64,000 bases of DNA from an uncultured Pelagibacteraceae bacterium (lineage in GTDB: Bacteria > Pseudomonadota > Alphaproteobacteria > Pelagibacterales > Pelagibacteraceae). The notes beneath the pieces were generated by a model. It was given only the letters and a program-made list of their open reading frames with translations. It did no database searches and had not been told where the DNA came from. Location of the stretch: NCBI GenBank assembly GCA_902598315.1, contig CACKBP010000004.1:57412-121411 (forward strand), read 5' to 3'. Of this stretch, positions 29,486 through 39,913 are shown piece by piece (positions within the stretch are counted from its first letter, which is position 1; each line of letters begins with the position of its first letter). Position numbers and translations under genes: made by a program.

Positions 29486-31014
29486 GAAAGAACACTAGAA
29501 AATTTAGGTAGCAATACTTCAACTTGCGCACCTTTAGTATTCAATCTATTTGACGCCGCTATAGTGCCTTTATGTAGCTCAACAATATTTTTAACAATAT
29601 TTAGACCTAAGCCAGAATGTTTTCCAAAGCTTTTTGGCCTATTGCTATAGAAACGTTTGAAGATTTTTTGAGGAGAGGTTTCAGAAAAACCTGGGCCTTC
29701 ATCTTTAATTTTCATTACAAGATTTTTTGTTGTTTCCTCAATACTTATTTCAATTTTTTGATTATCCTGACTGAAAGATATAGAATTGTCTAATAAGTTT
29801 GCTATTACCTGTTCTAATCTATTTTCAATTCCTAATATATATTTCCCATTTTTTGAAATAATTTTATCTTTTATCTTAATTTGAATATTATTATTTTGGT
29901 TTTTCAGATCTTGTTTAAAATCCTCTACTACATTATTGATAATTTCAATTAAATTTATTTTATTCATTTTTTCTCTAGATAAAGAAGCTTCATCTTTGAG
30001 CATTTGTGAATAATCCGTAATTAATCTCTCTATTCTTTCAACATCATGATTGATTATCTTTAAAAGTTTTTCACTTTCATCTTTACCAGTTGTTTTATCT
30101 AATAATTCTGAAGCGCTCTTCAAAGAGGCTAGCGGGTTTCTGATTTCGTGAGCTAAATCATTGGAAAATGTTTCTGCCCTATTGGTTCTATGTTGAAGTT
30201 CTTTTGTCATTTCATCAATTGACATGGTGAGTTTTCCAATTTCATCATCTCTCACAAAAACTTTTTTTATATTAATGCTTTCTGAGGATTTCTTCTTAAT
30301 TGAGTCACTATATTTAACCAATAAACCAATTGGCTTTAAAACATATTTATTTAAAAACATTGAAAAAATTAAAATCACAAGTGCTACTGCAAAAACAGTT
30401 CTAATAATAAAATCTTTTCTCTCTTTAACTGCGTTAATAATATCATTCGCTTGCTCAGAAACCAAAATATATCCAATCCTGTCATTTTGAAGTTTAACTT
30501 CGCTTAACGTCTTTACAAAAAAATCGTTTTTATTTATTTCAGATATTGTTAAAGGATCGCCATCGTATTTCTCTAATATTGTATTTAAATTATTTTCAGT
30601 TTTTTTATTTAAAGTAGAGGAGGAAAACTCATTTGATGAATTTTTTCCATCAATCGCCTCTTCTATTACTACATCTGATCTTGAAAAAACATTTTGATCT
30701 AAATCTAAAATATTTGTATCACCTATTAATTCTCCATTGGAGTCATAGAACTGAACTCTATCTAAACTCTGGAATAAAAATCTTGTAGAAAGTAAAAATG
30801 TTCTTATGCCATTAGAACTGTAATCTACATTTAGCCTTTCAAGATGATCAACTGTGTTATTAATAATAATTTTATGGTTTATTGCTCTCTTTTTTACAAG
30901 ATTTGGTTGAATTGCTTTTAGGTAAAATATTGTAAATAATCCTAGTATAGAAAATGTTGTTAAATTAAATAATAAAAACTTTTTTAGTATAGAAGCTGTT
31001 TTTTTTGATTTCAT
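29482..31014 (-). CDS. chvG: ChvG-like sensor histidine kinase
   Basis: HAMP-like segment; [19 protein letters not shown]-box; ATPase KDEGPGFSE...[11 protein letters not shown]; adjacent to ChvI-like regulator. Confidence 0.88.
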   Translation of the reverse strand: MKSKKTASILKKFLLFNLTTFSILGLFTIFYLKAIQPNLVKKRAINHKIIINNTVDHLERLNVDYSSNGIRTFLLSTRFLFQSLDRVQFYDSNGELIGDTNILDLDQNVFSRSDVVIEEAIDGKNSSNEFSSSTLNKKTENNLNTILEKYDGDPLTISEINKNDFFVKTLSEVKLQNDRIGYILVSEQANDIINAVKERKDFIIRTVFAVALVILIFSMFLNKYVLKPIGLLVKYSDSIKKKSSESINIKKVFVRDDEIGKLTMSIDEMTKELQHRTNRAETFSNDLAHEIRNPLASLKSASELLDKTTGKDESEKLLKIINHDVERIERLITDYSQMLKDEASLSREKMNKINLIEIINNVVEDFKQDLKNQNNNIQIKIKDKIISKNGKYILGIENRLEQVIANLLDNSISFSQDNQKIEISIEETTKNLVMKIKDEGPGFSETSPQKIFKRFYSNRPKSFGKHSGLGLNIVKNIVELHKGTIAASNRLNTKGAQVEVLLPKFSSVLS

Positions 31015-31712
31015 TAACTAACATTCCATCTATACCCGCTTCCATATCTAGTTTCAATTGCTGAAAATTTTTCATCAACTTTTTTGAACTTTTTTCTTAT
31101 TCTTTTAACGTGACTGTCTATAGTTCTGTCCTCGATTTCAGTATTTTCTTTATATGCAATATCCATTAAATGTGCCCTTTCTTTAATAACCCCTGGTCTT
31201 TTTGCTAATTCCTTAACAATTAGAAATTCTGTAGTGGTTAACTTATCTGGCAAAGGCTTGCCATTCCATTCACATTCTAGCTGAGCTGGATCTAGCTTAA
31301 GCTTTCCATGGCTAATAATATTCTTTGTATCATCTACAACATTGGATTTTTTTCTGAGTTGTACTCTAATTCTTTCGATGAGCACCTTGGTAGAAAATCC
31401 CCCTGACTTTTTCACAAAATCATCTGCTCCAAGTTTTAACCCGAGTAATTCGTCTACTTCTTCATCTTTTGACGTTAAAAATATTATAGGTATAGACATT
31501 TTCTTTTTTAATTTTTTTAAAAGTTCCTCTCCATCCATTCTTGGCATTTTGATATCTAAAACAGCTAAGTCTGGAGGATTTCTTGTCAAACCGATCAACG
31601 CGGACTCTCCGTCTATGTAAGTTTGCACTTTAAAGCCTTCTCGCTCAAGTGCCATACTTATTCCAGTTAGAATATTTCTATCGTCATCTACTAATGCAAT
31701 TGTATGTGCCAT
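31014..31712 (-). CDS. chvI: ChvI-like OmpR-family response regulator
   Basis: IALVDDDRNILTGISMALEREGF; VLDIKMPRMDG; C-terminal winged helix RTIDSHVKRIRKKF. Confidence 0.9.
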   Translation of the reverse strand: MAHTIALVDDDRNILTGISMALEREGFKVQTYIDGESALIGLTRNPPDLAVLDIKMPRMDGEELLKKLKKKMSIPIIFLTSKDEEVDELLGLKLGADDFVKKSGGFSTKVLIERIRVQLRKKSNVVDDTKNIISHGKLKLDPAQLECEWNGKPLPDKLTTTEFLIVKELAKRPGVIKERAHLMDIAYKENTEIEDRTIDSHVKRIRKKFKKVDEKFSAIETRYGSGYRWNVS

Positions 31713-31750
31713 AATTTTATATTCATGATCTTAATGTCAAAATTTAGGCG

Positions 31751-34513
31751 TTAATGAGCCTCTCCCCAATTATTCCCTGAGTTTACTCCTACCTCTAAGG
31801 GTATTGAGAATTTGTGGTATTCAGAGCTTGATACTGAAACCATAGCATTTTGAATTAATTTCTTAACATTATTTTCATCTTTTTTTAAACATTCAAATAT
31901 TAACTCATCGTGTATTTGAAGTAACATTTTTGCTATTTTTTTTTCCTCTAAAATATTATCAATTTTAATCATTGCTAATCGGATTATATCAGCAGCTGAT
32001 CCTTGGATAGGAGCGTTTATTGCTGCTCTTTCTTGAAAACTTCGCACACTAAAGTTTTTATCATTTATGCCTCTCAAATGAATTCTTCTACCAAAAATAT
32101 TTGATACGTAACCAAGTTTTCTACAGCTTTTAATTGTAGAGTTCATGTAATCCTTTATTTCAGGAAATTTTTTAAAATAAGAATTAATAAATTCTTGGGC
32201 CTCTTCATTTGAAACTGAAATTTGCTTTGCTAAACCATATTGAGTTATACCGTATATGATACCAAAGTTTATTGCCTTTGCTTTCCTTCTTTGATCTTCA
32301 GAAATTTTGTTAATCGGCACACCAAAAACTTGGCTAGCAGTAAGTTTGTGAATGTCCTGATTTTGTTTGAATGCTTTTTTTAGCTCTTTAACATCAGCCA
32401 TATCAGCAAGTATCCTCATCTCTATTTGATTGTAATCAGCAGAAATTAGAACATTATTTTTTTCTGCTATAAAAGCTTTTCTAATTTCTTTTCCGTCTGA
32501 AGTTTTAATTGGTATATTTTGTAAATTTGGATCGCTTGAGGCCAATCTACCAGTGTTAGTCGCTGCTAAAAGGAATGATGTATGAACTCTTTTGGTATCT
32601 TTATTAATATGATCTTGAAGTGCATCAGTATAGGTACTTTTAAGTTTAGATACTTGTCTCCACTCTAATATTAAATTAGGAAATTTTTGACCAGTTGACG
32701 CGAGATCCTCTAATATTTTAGCGCTAGTGGCTAAACTACCTTTTTTAGTTTTTTTCAATTTTGCTATTTTTAATTCGTTGTAAATTATTTCACCAAGTTG
32801 TTTGGGCGACCCAATATTAAATTCTTTTCCTGAAATTTTAAAAATTTCTTTTTCTATTTTTTCTAATCTTTTTTCAAATTTTTTTGATAGTTCTTTTAGG
32901 TAATTATCATCTACTTTTATCCCATAAGTCTCTAGTTTAGATAATATCTTAATCATTGGTTTTTCAAAAGCTTCATAAATTTGACTAAGCTTTTCATCTG
33001 AAACTCTTTCTGACAAAATTTCATATAATCTTAAAGTCACATCAGCGTCCTCTGCTGCGTACTCTGTAGCTTTATCTATATCTACTTCTGAAAATTTTAA
33101 TTGTTTTTTTCCAGAGCCAACCAAATCTTTGTAAGAAATTGTTTTATGGTTAAGATGTAATTCCGACAAAGTATCCATATTATGACGATTATTTCCTGCA
33201 TCCAAAGTGTAAGAGAGTAACATTGTATCTTCAACAGCGTTTAATTCTACTCCATATTTTTTTAATATAATGAAATCATATTTAATATTTTGACCAACTT
33301 TTTTTATACTTGGATCTTCCAAAATTGGCTTAAGTTTTTTTATAACAAAATCTTTATTTAAACTTTTAATATTTTTATGGCCAACCGGAATATAAAAAGA
33401 AATATTTTTGGCATAACTTAAAGAAATACCAATTAACTCTGCGATCTGAGGATCTAGAGAAGAAGTTTCAGTATCAACTGAAATAATACTTTTTTTATTC
33501 AAATCAATAATTAATTTGTTTAAGTCATTTTCTTTTGTAATTTTTTGATATTGTTTTGTATTTATTTTTGATGGTTTTGATATTTTGTCCTGACTAAAAT
33601 TTTTTTCTCCAGGTTCACCATAAAAACTAATAGCTTGGCTTAATAATCTATTAAATTCCATCTCTCTTAGGAAATTATAAAGTTTATCTTTATTGATTTT
33701 TTTGATTAAAAACTCACTTGGGTTATTTTTGATTGGGACATCATCTTTTAGAGTTACTAGTTGTTTACTCAATAACGCTTTATCTTTATTAGCAATAAGT
33801 GTTTCTCTTCTTTTGTTTTGTTTAATTTCAGAAGCTTTTTTAAGAAGGGTGTCTAAGTTTTTGTATTTATTGATTAGTTCTGCAGCAGTTTTGACTCCTA
33901 TTCCAGGTACACCTGGAATATTGTCAGAGGAGTCTCCAGCCAAAGATTGAACATCTATCACTTGATTAGGTTTAACCCCAAATTTTTCAATAACTTCTTT
34001 TTCTCCAATAACTCTACTTTTCATTGGATCGAATAATCTTATCTTAGTGGAGACTAGTTGCATTAGGTCTTTATCAGAGGAAATTACTGTAACTTTTGCT
34101 CCAGACTCAATAATTTTTTTTGCATAGGTAGCTATTAAATCATCTGCCTCGTAATTAAGAAGTTCTATAGACGGTAGATTAAAAGCTTCAACTGATTTTC
34201 TTATATATTCAAATTGAGGAGCTAAATCATCTGGTGCTTCAGCACGATTAGCTTTATATTCACTATAAATTTCATTTCTAAAATTTTTTCTTGCAGAGTC
34301 GAATATTACTGCAAAATGTGTTGGTTTATTTTTAGAGTCGTCTGATCTAGCATCCTCTAATAATTTAAAAAGCATGGAACAGAAACCACTAACCGCTCCA
34401 GTTGGAAGACCATCACTTTTTCTTGAAAGAGGAGGAAGAGCATAATAAGCGCGAAAAATATATCCAGATCCATCTACTAAATAAAAATGATCTGTTTTTT
34501 TTATAGAACTCAT
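31751..34513 (-). CDS. polA: DNA polymerase I
   Basis: N-terminal FEN domain (VDGSGYIFRAYYALPPL), 3'-5' exo (ISVDTETSSLDP), polymerase (ISADYNQIEMRILA, LLQIHDELIFE). Confidence 0.97.
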   Translation of the reverse strand: MSSIKKTDHFYLVDGSGYIFRAYYALPPLSRKSDGLPTGAVSGFCSMLFKLLEDARSDDSKNKPTHFAVIFDSARKNFRNEIYSEYKANRAEAPDDLAPQFEYIRKSVEAFNLPSIELLNYEADDLIATYAKKIIESGAKVTVISSDKDLMQLVSTKIRLFDPMKSRVIGEKEVIEKFGVKPNQVIDVQSLAGDSSDNIPGVPGIGVKTAAELINKYKNLDTLLKKASEIKQNKRRETLIANKDKALLSKQLVTLKDDVPIKNNPSEFLIKKINKDKLYNFLREMEFNRLLSQAISFYGEPGEKNFSQDKISKPSKINTKQYQKITKENDLNKLIIDLNKKSIISVDTETSSLDPQIAELIGISLSYAKNISFYIPVGHKNIKSLNKDFVIKKLKPILEDPSIKKVGQNIKYDFIILKKYGVELNAVEDTMLLSYTLDAGNNRHNMDTLSELHLNHKTISYKDLVGSGKKQLKFSEVDIDKATEYAAEDADVTLRLYEILSERVSDEKLSQIYEAFEKPMIKILSKLETYGIKVDDNYLKELSKKFEKRLEKIEKEIFKISGKEFNIGSPKQLGEIIYNELKIAKLKKTKKGSLATSAKILEDLASTGQKFPNLILEWRQVSKLKSTYTDALQDHINKDTKRVHTSFLLAATNTGRLASSDPNLQNIPIKTSDGKEIRKAFIAEKNNVLISADYNQIEMRILADMADVKELKKAFKQNQDIHKLTASQVFGVPINKISEDQRRKAKAINFGIIYGITQYGLAKQISVSNEEAQEFINSYFKKFPEIKDYMNSTIKSCRKLGYVSNIFGRRIHLRGINDKNFSVRSFQERAAINAPIQGSAADIIRLAMIKIDNILEEKKIAKMLLQIHDELIFECLKKDENNVKKLIQNAMVSVSSSEYHKFSIPLEVGVNSGNNWGEAH

Positions 34514-34555
34514 ATATACATATTACATTGAAATCTTGATGAATTATAAAAAAGT

Positions 34556-35485
34556 ATGAATAAATTTGCCCTAGCTGTTGAAAATCTAACAAAGATTTAT
34601 TCTAGTCCCAAAACCAAAAAACATAATAAAGCTTTAAATGAATTAAGTTTTGAAGTCAGACAAGGTGAGGTATTTGGATTATTAGGACCTAATGGAGCAG
34701 GCAAGACAACGTTTTTAAGTATTCTAGGAGGTACCGTTATGAAGACCAGTGGAAAAGTAAATGTATGGGGATTCGACTTAGATCAAAATCCTCGTCAAGT
34801 TAGAGCATCCCTAGGAATTGTCCCCCAGGAAGTAAACTTAGATGCTTTTTTTAGTCCAAAAAAACTCCTTGAGCTTCAAGCTGGACTTTACGGTATTTCC
34901 AAAGAAAACCGGATAACTGATTTAATATTAAAGATGGTATCTCTTCAAGATAAAGCTAATGCATACTCCAGAAGCTTATCGGGCGGAATGAAGAGAAGAC
35001 TGCTTATAGCCAAAGCTATGGTCCATCAACCCCCAATTTTAATTTTAGATGAGCCTACAGCCGGTGTTGACGTGGAACTAAGAAATAATCTTTGGGAAAA
35101 CGTAAAAGCTCTAAACAAAGAAGGAGTAACGATAATATTAACTACGCACTATTTGATCGAAGCACAAGAAATGTGCGATAGAATAGCGATAATCAACAAA
35201 GGAAATTTAGTTGCACTGGATACAACTGAAAAATTATTAGAGAGAATTAAAACTAAAAAAATAAATTTTAAAGTTAAAAATATCGAATTAAATAAGAATT
35301 TAGAGATGAAAGATATAAATTTTAAAATAAACTCTAAAAATTCAATATTAGTTACTTATGAAAAAAATTCTCTCGATTTTGAGGAAATAATCAATTATTT
35401 AAATGAACATAATATTAAAATTGAGGATATTTCAACAGAAGATGGTGATTTAGAAGATGTTTTTGTTCAATTAACAAAACACTAG
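34556..35485 (+). CDS. ABC transporter ATP-binding protein (ABC-2 exporter type)
   Basis: LLGPNGAGKTTFLSILGG Walker A; SRSLSGGMKRRLLIAKAM; LILDEPTAGVDVELR. Confidence 0.93.
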   Translation: MNKFALAVENLTKIYSSPKTKKHNKALNELSFEVRQGEVFGLLGPNGAGKTTFLSILGGTVMKTSGKVNVWGFDLDQNPRQVRASLGIVPQEVNLDAFFSPKKLLELQAGLYGISKENRITDLILKMVSLQDKANAYSRSLSGGMKRRLLIAKAMVHQPPILILDEPTAGVDVELRNNLWENVKALNKEGVTIILTTHYLIEAQEMCDRIAIINKGNLVALDTTEKLLERIKTKKINFKVKNIELNKNLEMKDINFKINSKNSILVTYEKNSLDFEEIINYLNEHNIKIEDISTEDGDLEDVFVQLTKH

Positions 35486-35516
35486 ATTTTAATAAAAAAA
35501 AAGTTAAATTGTTAAA

Positions 35517-36068
35517 ATGGAATTAGTAAAAAGTTTAAAACAAACAAAATTAATTAAATATATATTTTTGGCTTTATTAGGCTCTATTCTTTTAGCAATA
35601 TCATCAAAAATTAAAATACCATTTTATCCAGTCCCTATGACTATGCAAACTTTATTTGTCTTGTTAATAGGAATATGTTTTGGATGGAAACTTGGAGCAG
35701 CAACTATTTCTTTATATTTATTCGAAGGTATAGTTGGTTTGCCAGTATTTTCGGGAACTCCAGAAAAAGGTATGGGAATAGTATACTTCACAGGACCAAC
35801 GATGGGTTATTTGATAGGTTTTGTGGTAGCTGGTTTTTTAGCAGGAAAATTTATTTACGATAATAATTATTTTAAGAATTTCTTTAAATTAGTTTTTGCC
35901 ACAAGCTTTATTTATATATTAGGAATGTTATGGCTAGGAACTTTAATAGGATGGGACAAACCAATATTTAAATTGGGTGCACAACCTTTCTTGTTAGCAG
36001 AGTTATTTAAAATTCTAATTGCAACACTTGCAATAAATCAAATTAGAAAATTTAGAAAATTTATTTAA
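35517..36068 (+). CDS. bioY: Biotin transporter BioY
   Basis: KIPFYPVPMTMQTLFVLLIG; GLPVFSG..KGMGIVYFTGPTMGYLIGF. Confidence 0.93.
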   Translation: MELVKSLKQTKLIKYIFLALLGSILLAISSKIKIPFYPVPMTMQTLFVLLIGICFGWKLGAATISLYLFEGIVGLPVFSGTPEKGMGIVYFTGPTMGYLIGFVVAGFLAGKFIYDNNYFKNFFKLVFATSFIYILGMLWLGTLIGWDKPIFKLGAQPFLLAELFKILIATLAINQIRKFRKFI

Positions 36069-36069
36069 G

Positions 36070-36642
36070 TTATCTTGGAGATCTTTTAGAAAGAATTCTT
36101 TGTAACGTTCTTCTATGCATTTTTAGTCTTCGAGCTGTTTCAGAAACGTTCCTATTGCATAACTCAAAAACTCGGTGGATATGCTCCCACTTCACTCTGT
36201 CTGCAGACATAGGATTTTCAGGTGGTTTTGCTTTTGACTCAGGAGAAGCTAATAAAGCTGCCTCAACATCGTCCGCGTCAACTGGTTTAGCTATATAATC
36301 TATTGCTCCTTCTTTCACTGCGGCTACAGCTGTTGGTAGATTCCCGTATCCCGTTAACATTACTATTCTGCTATCTTTTTTGTTTTTTGAAAGCTCCTTA
36401 ACCACATCTAATCCATTGCCATCTTCAAGCCTGAGATCAACCACAGCAAAGGCTGTAGGAGCTGTCTTGGCAATGTTAAGACCCTCGGCCACTGATTTAG
36501 CCTCTTTTACTTGAAATCCTTTCTTCTCCATTGCTCTAGCAAGCCTACCCCTCAACGGATCGTCATCATCAAGGATTAATAGCGATTTATCGGCAAAGTC
36601 TGCTAATTTTAGCTGCTCTGGAACGTTTTTTTGTGCTCTCAT
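36070..36642 (-). CDS. regA: RegA/PrrA/ActR-family redox response regulator
   Basis: LILDDDDPLRGRLARAMEKKGF; VDLRLEDGNGLDVV; C-terminal VSETARRLKMHRRTLQRILSKRSPR characteristic of RegA/PrrA. Confidence 0.93.
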   Translation of the reverse strand: MRAQKNVPEQLKLADFADKSLLILDDDDPLRGRLARAMEKKGFQVKEAKSVAEGLNIAKTAPTAFAVVDLRLEDGNGLDVVKELSKNKKDSRIVMLTGYGNLPTAVAAVKEGAIDYIAKPVDADDVEAALLASPESKAKPPENPMSADRVKWEHIHRVFELCNRNVSETARRLKMHRRTLQRILSKRSPR

Positions 36643-36803
36643 ACTTGCCCATATAGGTACTGTTGATTAAATTTCAACACGACAAAAATGTCCTTTTTTT
36701 CTTTACATAAAGGTAAAAAAACCTTAAACGCGAAATAAATAAGGTTTTTTTTATTAAATTTTTTAAAAAATCTTTGTGTAATTTAACGTGAGGGACACAT
36801 GAA

Positions 36804-37985
36804 ATGGGAAAATTTAAAACAGTTAACGAATTAGTTAACTCATTACAACCAGATTACCCCGTATATTGTATACGGCTTAACGAGATTAAAAAATCCGTAA
36901 AATTTTTTAAGGAAAATTTTCCAGGAAAGATACTCTACGCCGTAAAAACTAATCCAAACGAAAAAATTATTAAACAGATTATTGCTAGTGGTATTAATGA
37001 ATTTGATGTTGCCTCTCTAAATGAAATAAAACTTCTTAATAAGATTAAGTCAGATGTAAAGTTACATTTTATGCATACTATTAAAAGTAAAGAGAGTATA
37101 TCGTCGGCTTACTTTAATTACGGAGTTAAAAGTTTCTCTCTTGATAGTAAAGACGAGTTGAGGAAAATTCTAGAGGCTACTAATCAAGCAAAAGATTTAG
37201 AATTGTTTGTAAGAATCGCAATTTCAAATGAGCACGCAGAAATAGATCTTTCAAGAAAATTTGGAGCACTTCCTTCTGAAGCTTTAGGATTGGTAAGATT
37301 ATGTAAGGAACATTCAAAAAAACTTGGGATAAGTTTCCACGTTGGCTCTCAATGTATGCATAAAATTTCTTACTCAAAAGGAATTCGTGAAATCGGAAGT
37401 ATAATTAAAAAAACAAAAATAATACCTAATACAATTAATGTTGGTGGAGGATTCCCATCTATATATCCGGATCTTAATCCTGAACCATTAATTAATTATA
37501 TGAAAGAAATTAAAAAAGAGCTAAATAACTTGAAATTAAATAAATTACCAGAAATCATATGTGAACCAGGAAGAGCTCTTGTAGCGGAAAGTGGATCTAC
37601 AATTGTAAAAGTTATTTTAAGAAAAAAAAATAGCTTGTACATAAATGACGGAACATATGGATCTTTATTTGATGCTGGGGCACCAAACTTTGTTTTACCA
37701 TCAAAGATGATTACAAGCGGAAGAGTGCAGTCTAAAAAACTTACTGCTTTTAGCTTTTTTGGGCCTACTTGTGATGGATTAGATTATATGAAAGGACCTT
37801 TTTTGTTACCAAATAATATTAAAGAAGGTGACTATGTAGAGCTTGGTCAGCTAGGGGCTTATAGTCTTACTTTCAGAACAAACTTCAATGGTTTTTATTC
37901 AAATGATATTCACGAATTAAGTGACAAACCAATCATATCTATGTACGATAATGCAGATGATAAAGTTGGTTCTTTAGTAGCTTAA
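36804..37985 (+). CDS. Ornithine/lysine-type PLP decarboxylase (fold type III)
   Basis: YAVKTNPNEKIIKQI PLP-Lys motif; FHVGSQC; NVGGGFPSIYP; FGPTCDGLDYMKG. Confidence 0.88.
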   Translation: MGKFKTVNELVNSLQPDYPVYCIRLNEIKKSVKFFKENFPGKILYAVKTNPNEKIIKQIIASGINEFDVASLNEIKLLNKIKSDVKLHFMHTIKSKESISSAYFNYGVKSFSLDSKDELRKILEATNQAKDLELFVRIAISNEHAEIDLSRKFGALPSEALGLVRLCKEHSKKLGISFHVGSQCMHKISYSKGIREIGSIIKKTKIIPNTINVGGGFPSIYPDLNPEPLINYMKEIKKELNNLKLNKLPEIICEPGRALVAESGSTIVKVILRKKNSLYINDGTYGSLFDAGAPNFVLPSKMITSGRVQSKKLTAFSFFGPTCDGLDYMKGPFLLPNNIKEGDYVELGQLGAYSLTFRTNFNGFYSNDIHELSDKPIISMYDNADDKVGSLVA

Positions 37986-39031
37986 TGAATAAGAAAAATA
38001 GTTCGAATATCGGACACAATAAAAAATCTCTACTTAATTCTCCAGTTGAACATATCGATATCAAGTCATTTGATGCTCGTAAGATTGTTGATGGTATGAG
38101 TAAAATGTCTTTCACTTCTAGAGATACTGCTAGAGCGGCAGCAATTTATAATGAAATGCTTTCAGACAAAGATTGTTCAATTTTTTTAACCTTGGCAGGC
38201 TCAACTTCAGCAGGCGGATGCATGGATCTATACACTGACTTAGTAAAACATAACATGGTTGATGCTATTGTGGCTACAGGGGCCTCAATTATAGATATGG
38301 ATTTTTTTGAAGCTCTGGGTTTCAAGCATTATCAGGGTTCTCAGTTTCAAGATGATACTGAGCTAAGAAACAACTATATTGATAGAATTTATGACACTTA
38401 CATTGATGAAGAAGAACTTCAAGCATGTGACAAAACTATATGTGATATTGCTAATTCTCTAAAACCTAAAACATATACTTCAAGAGAATTTATTAAAGAA
38501 CTAGGAAAATACTTAAAAACAAATTCTAAGAAAAAAAACTCATTAATAGAAACTGCTTATGATAATAATGTTCCTATATTTTGCCCGGCTTTCACAGATA
38601 GTTCAGCGGGATTTGGACTAGTAATGCATCAGGAACAAAATCCTAAAAGTCACATCACTATAGACTCTATAAGAGAGTTCAGAGAAATAACTGAAATTAA
38701 ACTCAAATCAAAACAATCAGGATTATTAATGGTTGGAGGTGGGGTACCTAAAAATTTTATTCAGGATACGGTAGTTTGTGCGGAGTTATTGGGTAAAAAG
38801 GTAGATATGCATAAATATGCAATTCAAATAACTGTGGCAGATACTAGAGACGGAGCTTGTAGTAGTTCTACTTTAAAAGAGGCAAGCTCATGGGGTAAAG
38901 TTGATGTGACTAAGGAACAAATGGTATTTGCTGAAGCAACAAGTGTGTTACCCCTAATAGCAAGCGATGCCTTTCATCGTAAACATTGGCAAGCAAGAAA
39001 AAAAAGAAATTTTCAAAATTTATTCAATTAA
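37985..39031 (+). CDS. Deoxyhypusine synthase-like (DHS/homospermidine synthase family) protein
   Basis: LAGSTSAGGCM..LVKHNMVDAIVATGASIIDMDFFEALG; C-terminal LKEASSWGKV matching the DHS catalytic-Lys segment (SWGK). Confidence 0.85.
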   Translation: MNKKNSSNIGHNKKSLLNSPVEHIDIKSFDARKIVDGMSKMSFTSRDTARAAAIYNEMLSDKDCSIFLTLAGSTSAGGCMDLYTDLVKHNMVDAIVATGASIIDMDFFEALGFKHYQGSQFQDDTELRNNYIDRIYDTYIDEEELQACDKTICDIANSLKPKTYTSREFIKELGKYLKTNSKKKNSLIETAYDNNVPIFCPAFTDSSAGFGLVMHQEQNPKSHITIDSIREFREITEIKLKSKQSGLLMVGGGVPKNFIQDTVVCAELLGKKVDMHKYAIQITVADTRDGACSSSTLKEASSWGKVDVTKEQMVFAEATSVLPLIASDAFHRKHWQARKKRNFQNLFN

Positions 39032-39037
39032 ATTATA

Positions 39038-39913
39038 ATGAGTAAAACAAAAATAGCATTAGTACAGATGAAAATGTCGTCTGACCCAAAAAAAAATATT
39101 CAAAATGCTATTGATAAAATAAACACTGCAGCAAAAAAAGGTGCAAAAGTAATTTGCTTACCAGAGTTATTCTTAACAAAATATTTCTGCCAAGTTGAAA
39201 GTCATAAAAACTTTGATTTTGCTGAAAAAATACCAGGGCCTAGCAGTAATTTATTTTCTGCACTTGCTAAAGAACTGAAAATTATTTTGATAATTTCATT
39301 ATTTGAGAAGAAAACATCTGGGCTTTATCACAATAGTAGTATTGTAATTAATGAAAAAGGTAAACTTTTAGGAAAATATAGAAAGATGCATATTCCTGAT
39401 GATCCCCAATTTTACGAGAAGTTTTATTTCGCTCCTGGAGATTTAGGTTTCAAATCTTTTAAAACCTCAAAAGGAAATTTAGGAACTTTAATTTGCTGGG
39501 ATCAATGGTTTCCTGAGGCAGCAAGATTAACAGCGCTTAAGGGAGCAGAAATTATTTTTTATCCAACTGCTATTGGATGGCATCCGAAAGAAAAAAAAGA
39601 ATATGGTAAATCACAACTCGAGTCTTGGCTATCAATTCAGAGATCTCACGCAATAGCTAATGGTATTTATGTTGCTGCAATTAATAGAGTTGGAATTGAA
39701 AAGCAAGGCAATAAAAAGATAGAGTTCTGGGGGAATAGTGTAATATTTGATCCAAGTGGCAATATTGTTAAAAAAGCTAGTTTAAAAGAGAACATTTTAA
39801 TTTGCGAAATTGATTTCAAAAAAGTAGAAACTTCTAGACAACATTGGCCTTTTTTTAGAGATAGAAGAATAGACTATTATAAAGGACTACTTAAAAATCC
39901 AAGAGATGCCTAG
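39038..39913 (+). CDS. aguB: N-carbamoylputrescine amidase (nitrilase superfamily)
   Basis: VICLPELFLTKYFCQ; GKYRKMHIPDDPQFYEKFYF; GTLICWDQWFPEAARL. Confidence 0.93.
   Translation: MSKTKIALVQMKMSSDPKKNIQNAIDKINTAAKKGAKVICLPELFLTKYFCQVESHKNFDFAEKIPGPSSNLFSALAKELKIILIISLFEKKTSGLYHNSSIVINEKGKLLGKYRKMHIPDDPQFYEKFYFAPGDLGFKSFKTSKGNLGTLICWDQWFPEAARLTALKGAEIIFYPTAIGWHPKEKKEYGKSQLESWLSIQRSHAIANGIYVAAINRVGIEKQGNKKIEFWGNSVIFDPSGNIVKKASLKENILICEIDFKKVETSRQHWPFFRDRRIDYYKGLLKNPRDA

Noticed and set aside
29440-29500. SAM/SAH riboswitch upstream of ahcY
   Set aside because: The ahcY start overlaps the end of chvG, so there is no leader in which to place one.
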